From: an uncultured Candidatus Melainabacteria bacterium
Lineage (GTDB): Bacteria > Cyanobacteriota > Vampirovibrionia > LMEP-6097
Reading direction: 5' to 3'
DNA: 6,892 nucleotides
Assembly (NCBI GenBank): GCA_937927525.1
Contig: CALBDR010000371.1
Span: 1 to 6,892, forward strand
Shown here: piece after piece, positions 1 through 5,174 of the stretch
Numbering within the stretch: position 1 is the first letter of the stretch
Layout: each line of letters opens with the position of its first letter
Notes under the pieces: generated by a model
Told to the model about the DNA's origin: nothing
What the model saw: only the letters and a program-made list of their open reading frames with translations
Database searches by the model: none
Made by a program: the position numbers and the translations under genes

Positions 1-2
1 TT

Positions 3-434
3 GACATTCATAAAGAGACTACAGGTCAATCTATTACAAAGTTAAATGCCCAAAATCAAAGACTTGGTGATGCCATAGATGATATTCAAGGAAATATTGC
101 TGGAGAAGCTACTGTAATTTCTAACACTCACGGGGGTAATACTAACAGAGCAAATACTATTGGTACTGAAGGTGTAAGCGCAAATTTATTAAATGCAGGT
201 GATGATTTAGGTTTTGAGATTGACTTTGATGACAAAGATAATACTTTGACCCTGTATTTCCCTGATGCCGATACTGGTTATCGCTATGGTGATGACGAAG
301 AAGATGGTAACCATTCCAATACTAATAGTGCTGCTTCTAGTAGTAACAGCTCTAGTGGTTTTAATAATGCTAGTTCAACTGGAAGAGCTAATCGTAGTAA
401 TGGTAATGGTAATAAGCATGGTCATTTTAGATAG
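3..434 (+). CDS. C-terminal part of an unrecognised Asn/Ser/Gly-rich protein (5' end outside window)
   Basis: The frame is open from the left edge to a TAG at 432-434, giving 143 visible residues; the start lies upstream. I recognise no family. Residues 1-70 are polar and Asn/Gly/Thr-rich, with a possible short helix (LGDAIDDIQGNIAG, about 21-34). Residues 71-101 look like a small beta-rich acidic patch (FEIDFDDKDNTLTLYF) followed by DADTGYRYGDDEED. The DADTG piece resembles a loop that could bind a divalent cation, but this is inference. Residues 102-143 are low complexity (Asn, Ser, Gly), ending basic and His-containing (NKHGHFR). There is no membrane segment in the visible part. Such tails are common in surface or structural proteins, but no export signal can be judged without the N-terminus. 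An ATG-less shorter start at TTG 246 is unnecessary because the frame continues upstream. The same frame stays open past the stop (see 435-539). Confidence 0.72.
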   Translation, partial: DIHKETTGQSITKLNAQNQRLGDAIDDIQGNIAGEATVISNTHGGNTNRANTIGTEGVSANLLNAGDDLGFEIDFDDKDNTLTLYFPDADTGYRYGDDEEDGNHSNTNSAASSSNSSSGFNNASSTGRANRSNGNGNKHGHFR

Positions 435-539
435 GGAGTTAGATACGATGGTAATGTCCAAGGAAGCCAAAGGGAGATTAAAAGATTAAATGAAGTGCAA
501 AATCAAGGACATGGACACCATAATAGGCATGAGGATTAG
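435..539 (+). other. In-frame open extension after the TAG of the preceding gene
   Basis: Directly after the TAG at 432-434 the same frame runs 34 more codons to a second TAG at 537-539. Its product begins GVRYDGNVQGSQ and ends QGHGHHNRHED. It is rich in Gly, Asn, Gln and His, like the end of the preceding protein (GNGNKHGHFR). There is no good start codon or ribosome site for separate translation. It could be a former C-terminus cut off by a nonsense change, a readthrough extension, a sequencing error, or chance. An open run of this length is not rare enough on its own to exclude chance. The matching composition is the main argument. Confidence 0.4.
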
Positions 540-599
540 ATAATTATGAGTATTTTATTGAAATTTATAGGGAAAAGCAAGGGGGAAATATAATTTAAT

Positions 600-607
600 A
601 GGAAAGG
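600..607 (+). promoter_or_regulatory. Ribosome binding site of the 229-residue gene
   Basis: The purine run AGGAAAGG lies just before ATG 611. Its AGGA at 600-603 is 7 nt from the start, a normal spacing, which supports ATG 611 as the true start. Confidence 0.65.
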
Positions 608-610
608 AAG

Positions 611-1300
611 ATGGCAATTTTAGAACATGCTGACGATTTAGTAGATTACACATTAGAGGACTATGAGTCCGCTAGTGATGAACTTGTTCGATCTAGCATA
701 GCAAAGTTTAAACGAGTAATTATGAAGCAATTAGCAAATCATGCTAAAACAAGCCAGTCTGCAATTTTAGATGTTAATGACCCTTATTTTAATGATGTTC
801 TAAAAACAACAGTTGAAAATATTTTCACCTCAGCTTCAAGAGCGCTTTTCGATAATGAAATTCTAAGCCTTAAAGCTTACAACGACTTTGGCGAGACCAT
901 TGCTGAGTATTTCTTTATTCAAGATGAAGAGCAGAATATTTATCAAGTTTTTATCTGTATGGATGAAGATAGTAATGTAATCACTGATTACCACGGACGT
1001 TTGCAGTTAGATGATTCATCTCAGCCTGTCTGTATCAGTGATGATGGTTCTGCAGAGTTTGAAATGCTAACTTTAAGTTTTAAGATTTTAAATCACTTAA
1101 AGTATATGATTTTAGGTGAAGATGATATGGTTGTGCCATTAACTAAGGTCTATATTGACTATGCTACTGATGAGTTAAAGATGTCTCCATATGACTTGAA
1201 TAATCCAGAGGATATGAGAAGGTTCTCACAGATAGTGAAGAATTCAGGTTTATCTATCAAAAAATCTCATCCGATTCTTTCAGTTTTACAAATTCAATAA
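611..1300 (+). CDS. Unrecognised acidic soluble protein, 229 aa
   Basis: This is a complete gene with a good ribosome site, ATG start and TAA stop. I do not recognise the family. The N-terminus is strongly acidic (EHADDLVDYTLEDYESASDE, about residues 5-24) and is followed by a probable helix with basic residues (FKRVIMKQLANHAK, 33-46). Residues 60-105 look helical. Residues 99-142 look like beta strands (IAEYFFIQDEEQNIYQVFICMDED). Residues 150-170 carry a more hydrophobic helix (FEMLTLSFKILNHLKYMILG), too polar for a convincing membrane span. The C-terminus (residues 197-229) is mixed and basic. There is no signal peptide and only two cysteines (116 and 141), so it is probably cytoplasmic. 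It lies 15 nt before the next gene and about 70 nt after the upstream open frame, so it may form an operon with the polyproline protein. Function unknown. Confidence 0.85.
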   Translation: MAILEHADDLVDYTLEDYESASDELVRSSIAKFKRVIMKQLANHAKTSQSAILDVNDPYFNDVLKTTVENIFTSASRALFDNEILSLKAYNDFGETIAEYFFIQDEEQNIYQVFICMDEDSNVITDYHGRLQLDDSSQPVCISDDGSAEFEMLTLSFKILNHLKYMILGEDDMVVPLTKVYIDYATDELKMSPYDLNNPEDMRRFSQIVKNSGLSIKKSHPILSVLQIQ

Positions 1301-1303
1301 CGC

Positions 1304-1309
1304 GAGGAG
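1304..1309 (+). promoter_or_regulatory. Ribosome binding site of the polyproline gene
   Basis: GAGGAG sits 6 nt before ATG 1316 in the 15-nt gap after the preceding stop. It is the strongest Shine-Dalgarno match in the window. It fixes the start and suggests efficient translation of this gene. Confidence 0.8.
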
Positions 1310-1315
1310 TGCAAA

Positions 1316-1897
1316 ATGGTAAGAAATATAAGTAGTGAAATAAAGTCTGAAGCATCAGATAAGATAGGACAGACTGGAAATGTTGAAGTTCAAGATAATG
1401 TTAGAGCAGAAGTTGAAAATTTTCAACAACAGATTGAAGATACAAAAGCTCATGCAGCTGCTACAGCAGGTCAAATCGAACAAGGAGACCAGCTTATAGC
1501 AGAGGGGAATCAATTAGTTAATGAAGGTGAACAGGAATTAGTTGAACAAGGTTCTCTTGGTGGGATAATATCGGCTGTCCCTGATGCTCTTAATGATACT
1601 TTTGGTGAAGTCCCTATTGTTGGAGCTGTTACTGGGTTAGTGGCAGATGTTGCGGATGGTTTAGCTAATTTTACAGACCAACTTTTTAGTGGTTTTGGTT
1701 TATTTGGAGGAAAAAAAGAAGCACCTCCACCTCCACCTCCACCACCACCTGCAAATGTTGCTGGTGGCAATATTGGCGTCTCAGATTCTGGACTTGCTCC
1801 TGAAGCTCAAGCTAACTCTGAAGAGAAAATTGGTTTAGGTAATCAGTTGATAGCAGAAGGTGAAGCTTTAAATCAAGCTGATGAAGCTACAACTTAA
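1316..1897 (+). CDS. Unrecognised 193-aa protein with Gly-heptad repeats, hydrophobic Gly-rich core and polyproline run
   Basis: The gene is complete, with a strong ribosome site. I do not recognise the family. Residues 1-56 are polar, Glu/Gln-rich and probably helical or coiled coil. Residues 57-79 hold repeats with Gly every seven residues (GDQLIAE, GNQLVNE, GEQELVEQG). Residues 81-131 are Gly/Ala/Val-rich and moderately hydrophobic (GGIISAVPDAL, PIVGAVTGLVADVADGLANF, LFSGFGLFGG). They could form amphipathic or membrane-associating helices. KKEA is followed by nine prolines (137-145). The tail repeats the motif once more as GNQLIAEGEALNQAD (175-189). There is no signal peptide, no cysteine and no clear long membrane span. 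A scaffold, envelope-associated or surface-binding protein are all possible, and none is shown by sequence. The preceding gene is 15 nt upstream, suggesting co-expression. Confidence 0.83.
   Translation: MVRNISSEIKSEASDKIGQTGNVEVQDNVRAEVENFQQQIEDTKAHAAATAGQIEQGDQLIAEGNQLVNEGEQELVEQGSLGGIISAVPDALNDTFGEVPIVGAVTGLVADVADGLANFTDQLFSGFGLFGGKKEAPPPPPPPPPANVAGGNIGVSDSGLAPEAQANSEEKIGLGNQLIAEGEALNQADEATT
1706..1750 (+). other. A7 tract followed by nine proline codons, with a possible GGAGG/CCTCC hairpin
   Basis: Within the 193-aa gene, an A7 run at 1711-1717 sits as A AAA AAA G relative to the frame, which matches a -1 slippery heptamer. TGGAGG at 1705-1710 can pair with CCTCCA at 1724-1729, leaving the A-run in the loop. 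Nine consecutive proline codons (CCT/CCA, 1724-1750) follow. Proline runs of this kind stall ribosomes and normally need EF-P (established knowledge). Use as a recoding site is inference. The -1 frame ends at TGA 1801 after a Ser/Thr- and then Cys/Trp-rich tail that does not look like a protein domain. Confidence 0.45.
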
Positions 1898-1909
1898 TTT
1901 TTTTCAAGT

Positions 1910-1915
1910 TACAAT
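1910..1915 (+). promoter_or_regulatory. Possible -10 box before the thioesterase gene
   Basis: TACAAT lies 8 nt before ATG 1924, in the 26-nt gap that has no Shine-Dalgarno sequence. If it were a -10 element, transcription would start at or next to the ATG and give a leaderless message. The -35 region is poor (GCTACA or CTACAA at the right distance). This is a weak prediction. Confidence 0.2.
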
Positions 1916-1923
1916 ATCTATAT

Positions 1924-2316
1924 ATGAAGTCTGTGCGTGATCCTAGTAAGTTTGGGAATATGTTAGGAGTTATTTTCTCTCATTATGATGAAGGTAAGTG
2001 TGAAACTGAGCTTGATATAGAAGAGAAACACTTGAATATAGGTGGAAGTGTACATGGCGGAGTTATTAATGCACTTTGTGATATTGCTCTTTCTGGAGCA
2101 GTTACTTCAGCATTCAAAGATAGAGAAGAAGTTGTCGTTACTTTACAAATGAACGTTAATTTTTTAAGACCAGGTTTTAATGGTGATAAGCTTACCGCGA
2201 CTGCAGAAGTTGTGAAGCTTGGCTCTAAAATAGTTTATGTTGAAGGGGAAATCAGAAACCAGTCAAACAAATTAATTGCGAAAGCTAGTGGGGATTGGTA
2301 TGTTAAATCAAGCTAG
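1924..2316 (+). CDS. PaaI-family hotdog-fold acyl-CoA thioesterase
   Basis: The product has 130 residues, typical of a single hotdog domain. It probably hydrolyses an acyl-CoA or aryl-CoA thioester in the cytoplasm; the substrate cannot be read from sequence. The hallmark is LNIGGSVHGGVINALCDIALSGAV (residues 37-60). It has the HGG turn at 44-46 and the central helix, whose Asp 53 matches the acidic residue commonly catalytic in this family. The later strands fit the fold: VVVTLQMNVNFLRPG (75-89), then KLTATAEVVKLGSKIVYVEGEI. Four to six such subunits normally assemble. No Shine-Dalgarno site precedes ATG 1924. GTG 1933 (codon 4) and ATG 1960 (codon 13) are alternative starts, but the first keeps the usual N-terminal strand intact. 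The permease gene overlaps its last 17 nt. Family confidence is high; specific role unknown. Confidence 0.87.
   Translation: MKSVRDPSKFGNMLGVIFSHYDEGKCETELDIEEKHLNIGGSVHGGVINALCDIALSGAVTSAFKDREEVVVTLQMNVNFLRPGFNGDKLTATAEVVKLGSKIVYVEGEIRNQSNKLIAKASGDWYVKSS
2290..2294 (+). promoter_or_regulatory. Ribosome binding site that fixes the permease start
   Basis: GGGGA inside the end of the thioesterase gene is 5 nt before ATG 2300. It favours ATG 2300 over the TTG at 2276, which has no comparable site. It implies that translation of the permease is coupled to the upstream gene. Confidence 0.6.
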
Positions 2317-3142
2317 TTTTAAGATTTTCAAGAAACTTAGTTTATATCTCCTTTTAGTGGCTATCGTTACAGTGTTACTTAGCCCACTCCTATTAATTTT
2401 TTTCACTAGTATTAAAGATCAGAGTCAAATCTATGATTTAAACTCATCGATTTTTCCAAAGTCAATAGATTTTAGTAATTACTTGAAAGCCTTTCAGAAA
2501 ATAGATTTCCCTAATGCTATAAAGAATACTTTATATATTTGTTTCTTTAATGTTGTAGGGGTAATTTTAGCTTCTTCTTTAGCTGCTTATGCCTTTGCGG
2601 TTTTAAAGTGGTGGGGAAGAGATTTTTTCTTTGTGATTACTATCGCTACAATGATGCTTCCTGAGATGAGTATATTGGTGCCTCAGTTTTTATTATTTAA
2701 GGAGATAGGTATATATAGTGGTTTTCTCCCACTTATTGTGCCTTATTTTTTTGGATTACCTTATTATATTTTCCTATTTAGGCAATTCTTTTTATCGATT
2801 CCATCTGCACTTGCTGATTCTGCGAGAGTTGATGGTGCTAGTGAGCTTAAAATTTGGGCAGATATTTATATGCCTCTATCAAAACCTATTATTACTGTGG
2901 TAGCTTTGTTTCAGTTTTTGATTTCATGGAATGACTTGCTTAAACCAAGTATTTTCTTAATAGATGAGGAAAAATATACTTTGTCACTAGCTTTACAACA
3001 GTATCTTTCTCGTTTAGGTGGTGCTGATTGGGGAACATTAATGTCAGCTGCGGTGATTATGGTTATACCGATATTAATTATTTTCTTTTTTACACAAAAA
3101 ACCCTTATACGTGGAATTACTGTAACAGGAATGAAAGATTAG
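2300..3142 (+). CDS. ABC transporter permease, CUT1 (MalG/UgpE-type) family
   Basis: A 280-residue inner-membrane protein, the usual length for MalG-type permeases. About six hydrophobic segments are visible (near 14-36, 76-100, 108-131, 138-160, 196-215 and 245-265). The segment ending SPLLLIFFTSIKD, followed by a loop with NYLKAF and then NTLYICFFNV, is typical of the family. The EAA loop that docks on the ATPase is clear at 171-196 (LADSARVDGASELKIWADIY, then MPLSKP). The C-terminus (TQKTLIRGITVTGMKD) also fits CUT1. The usual substrates are oligosaccharides, glycerol phosphate or other sugars; the specificity here is unknown. The normal partners (MalF-like permease, binding protein, ATPase) are absent from the window. 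It overlaps the thioesterase by 17 nt and is followed 2 nt later by the methyltransferase. ATG 2300 is chosen over TTG 2276 because of its ribosome site. Confidence 0.92.
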   Translation: MLNQASFKIFKKLSLYLLLVAIVTVLLSPLLLIFFTSIKDQSQIYDLNSSIFPKSIDFSNYLKAFQKIDFPNAIKNTLYICFFNVVGVILASSLAAYAFAVLKWWGRDFFFVITIATMMLPEMSILVPQFLLFKEIGIYSGFLPLIVPYFFGLPYYIFLFRQFFLSIPSALADSARVDGASELKIWADIYMPLSKPIITVVALFQFLISWNDLLKPSIFLIDEEKYTLSLALQQYLSRLGGADWGTLMSAAVIMVIPILIIFFFTQKTLIRGITVTGMKD

Positions 3143-3144
3143 CC

Positions 3145-3825
3145 ATGTTAAATGAAAACTTGAAAGATAAATACAAAAAGGATCAGGAAAAATTTTACAC
3201 CGGACGCTTTAATGATTTTGGGCTTATAATTCAAGCTGATGGCTGGACTTCTGATAGTATGGCAACTTATTACTATGATCAGGTTGTAAAAATTCTCCTG
3301 CAAAATTTAAAACTAGATAATAAGCTTTCTGTTTTAGATATTGGTTCTGGACATGGTTTTTTCTATAAATATTTAAGAGAAAAATATTTGCTTGATGATT
3401 TGAATTATTCTGGAATTGAGATTAATTCTGAGTCTTATAAACAAGCTAAGTTAATGAATCCAGAGGCGGAGTATTTCAATGGCGATTTTTTAGATTATAA
3501 ATTTCCTCAATTAAACTATGACTACACAGTTTTTATCGGGACTTTTTCTATTTTTGCTTCGATGTCAGCAAAGGATGTTTATGGCATAGTTGAAGCCAAT
3601 TTAAATAAAGCTTTTTCATTCTCAAATTATGGGACAGTGCTCTTAATCTCAAAATTTGTGTTACCTGAGTCTTCAGTGGCTTTACTTTATGAGACCGCGT
3701 CAGGTATTTCTGAATTTTATGATCTCAATACCACAATTTTTGGTGATTATGTAGCATTAACACTGTATAAAAAGAAATTTGTGTTAGATTCTTATCGAGA
3801 TTTTCAGCTCCCATCTGACAAATAA
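3145..3825 (+). CDS. Class I SAM-dependent methyltransferase
   Basis: A 226-residue protein with a Rossmann-type methyltransferase core. Motif I, VLDIGSGHGFF (63-73), forms the SAM-binding loop. GIEIN (90-94) carries the acidic residue that should bind the SAM ribose. NGDFLDY (112-118) is the adenine-site motif. YDYTVFIGTFSIF (125-137) is the motif IV region. The N-terminal 60 residues are an aromatic-rich cap (KFYTGRFNDFG, DGWTSDSMATYYYDQ) that may help select the substrate. The acceptor (small molecule, protein or nucleic acid) cannot be told from sequence. The frame is open upstream to 3028 inside the permease, but ATG 3145, 2 nt after the permease stop, is the sensible start. Its ribosome site is weak: AGGA at 3127-3130 is 14 nt away, so reinitiation after the permease is likely. 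There is no signal peptide, so it is probably cytoplasmic. Confidence 0.86.
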   Translation: MLNENLKDKYKKDQEKFYTGRFNDFGLIIQADGWTSDSMATYYYDQVVKILLQNLKLDNKLSVLDIGSGHGFFYKYLREKYLLDDLNYSGIEINSESYKQAKLMNPEAEYFNGDFLDYKFPQLNYDYTVFIGTFSIFASMSAKDVYGIVEANLNKAFSFSNYGTVLLISKFVLPESSVALLYETASGISEFYDLNTTIFGDYVALTLYKKKFVLDSYRDFQLPSDK

Positions 3826-3851
3826 GGCTAAAATCGTGGTAAATTACTATT

Positions 3852-5174
3852 GTGAGGGATAAACGAGCGTATTTACAAGCTGATGCGGAGCACCTTTCTC
3901 CAGCCTTGAACAGAGCTTTTGATATAGTAGCGAAAAAAGCATCGGGATCATTTATTTACGATATGGATGATACTGCTTATCTTGATATGACTAGCGGGAT
4001 TGCAGTTAATCAAGTTGGTCATGCTCACCCAGAGGTAGCCCAAGCAGTTGCAGAGCAAGCTGCTAACTGTATCCACACTAGCTGTGTTGTTCATTATCCA
4101 GCTAATATTGAGCTTGCTGAGAAACTAGCATCTTTGATGCCTGGTGATATTTCTAATACTTTTTTCTGTAATAGTGGAGCGGAGTCTGTTGACGGAGCGA
4201 TTAAGCTAATTAAAATTCTACAACCTGGTAGAAATAATTTTATCGTTCACAGAGGTTCATTCCACGGTAGAACTTTAGGAGCTACTTCACTTACTACTTC
4301 TAAGGCTGCTTATAGAAAGTTTTATGATCCATTAGTACCTGGTGTTCACGTAGTTGATTTTCCTAATTCTTATGCGGCTAAGACTGCTTCTGAACGTAAA
4401 GCGATCGAAGAGTCGATGCATGAGAATCTTGAAAAGATGTTTGCTACTAGTGTTGCACCTGAATCAGTTGCTGCAATTCTCATAGAACCGGTTCTGGGTG
4501 AGGGTGGTTATATTCCTGCTCCATTTGAGTATGTAAATTACTTAAAACACTTAAGAGAAGTTTGTGATAAATATGGAATCTTACTTGCTTTTGATGAGGT
4601 ACAGTCAGGGTTTATGAGAACTGGTAAGTGGTTCGCTTCAGAGCACTATGGAGTAGTTCCAGATATCCAATTAATGGCAAAAGGTCTTTCAGGTGGAGTA
4701 CCTTTGGGAGCTTTTTCATCACGTAAGGAACTTATGTATAAGATGCCTCCAGGCTCACATGGAAGCACCTGGGGTGGTAATCCTATCGCATGTAAAGCAT
4801 CTTTAAAATTAATTGAAATTATTGAAAGAGATAATATCCAAGCTAATGTTCACGCACGTTCTGATCAGATTTTTAATTTCTTTGAGTCTAAGTACCCTGG
4901 TTCTAACACTATGAAACTTACTGAGGATTATAAAGACACTCCTGTGAAAGTGAGAGGTTTTGGCTTGATGATAGGTCTTGAGTTCAAGAGTGCTGAGTTT
5001 GCTCAGAAAGTGAAACAACACGCTCTTGAAAATAATGTTTTACTTTTAGGCTGCGGAACATATGGTACTGTGATTCGTTTAGCTCCTGATTTGACTATAT
5101 CTGAAGAAAACACGCAAAGAGCCTTAGATGTAATCTATGAAGGAGTAGAAAAGAATTATGTCAGCAATAATTGA
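3852..5174 (+). CDS. Class III PLP aminotransferase, 4-aminobutyrate aminotransferase-like
   Basis: A 440-residue cytoplasmic fold type I enzyme, full length for the family. It transfers an amino group, most likely the terminal amino group of an omega-amino acid, to 2-oxoglutarate or pyruvate. Key sites are NSGAES (107-112, PLP phosphate), FHGRT (137-141, ring-stacking region), IEPVLGEGG (211-219, Glu 212 at the GABA-T switch position), DEVQSGFMRTGKW (248-260, Asp 248 on the PLP nitrogen), AKGLSGG (276-282, Schiff-base Lys 277), STWGGNP (305-311) and VRGFG (367-371, Arg 368 for the substrate carboxylate). The C-terminal GCGTYGTVIRLAPDLTI resembles GabT. An upstream in-frame TAA at 3840-3842 leaves GTG 3852 as the first usual start. 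No clear ribosome site is visible. The dehydrogenase start overlaps its end by 17 nt. GabT is the best guess; lysine, ornithine or diamine aminotransferases are alternatives. Confidence 0.9.
   Translation: MRDKRAYLQADAEHLSPALNRAFDIVAKKASGSFIYDMDDTAYLDMTSGIAVNQVGHAHPEVAQAVAEQAANCIHTSCVVHYPANIELAEKLASLMPGDISNTFFCNSGAESVDGAIKLIKILQPGRNNFIVHRGSFHGRTLGATSLTTSKAAYRKFYDPLVPGVHVVDFPNSYAAKTASERKAIEESMHENLEKMFATSVAPESVAAILIEPVLGEGGYIPAPFEYVNYLKHLREVCDKYGILLAFDEVQSGFMRTGKWFASEHYGVVPDIQLMAKGLSGGVPLGAFSSRKELMYKMPPGSHGSTWGGNPIACKASLKLIEIIERDNIQANVHARSDQIFNFFESKYPGSNTMKLTEDYKDTPVKVRGFGLMIGLEFKSAEFAQKVKQHALENNVLLLGCGTYGTVIRLAPDLTISEENTQRALDVIYEGVEKNYVSNN
5140..5145 (+). promoter_or_regulatory. Ribosome binding site of the aldehyde dehydrogenase gene
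   Basis: AAGGAG lies inside the aminotransferase coding region, 12 nt before ATG 5158. The match is good but the spacing is longer than ideal. With the 17-nt overlap it suggests coupled translation of the two enzymes. Confidence 0.5.

Noticed and set aside
432..434. TAG reassigned as a sense codon throughout the genome
   Set aside because: The thioesterase and permease genes end at TAG at exactly the expected family lengths, so TAG works as a stop here.
546..593. A 15-codon open frame (MSILLKFIGK...) in the gap before the 229-aa gene
   Set aside because: It is too short, its only GAGG-like site is 11 nt away, and it has no other coding sign.
589..594. Perfect TATAAT hexamer upstream of ATG 611
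   Set aside because: No -35 match occurs at a proper distance (TTGAAA at 558-563 is 25 nt away). The sequence is AT-rich, so a chance hexamer is likely, and the implied leader would begin at the ribosome site.
1510..1770. Minus-strand open frame of 86 codons with a polyglycine run
   Set aside because: It is the antisense of the polyproline gene. The Gly run is the complement of the proline codons.
2718..2903. Plus-strand 61-codon hydrophobic frame inside the permease
   Set aside because: It is a shifted-frame shadow of a T-rich membrane-protein gene.
3028..3144. Upstream extension of the methyltransferase frame into the permease
   Set aside because: It would overlap conserved permease residues by over 110 nt, and its product does not resemble the methyltransferase N-terminus. 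ATG 3145 just after the permease stop is better.
3829..3850. TAAAAT and TACTAT as promoter elements for the aminotransferase
   Set aside because: No matching -35 sequence at suitable spacing was found for either.
4809..5021. Minus-strand open frame of 70 codons
   Set aside because: It lies wholly antisense within the well-supported aminotransferase gene and has no recognisable product.
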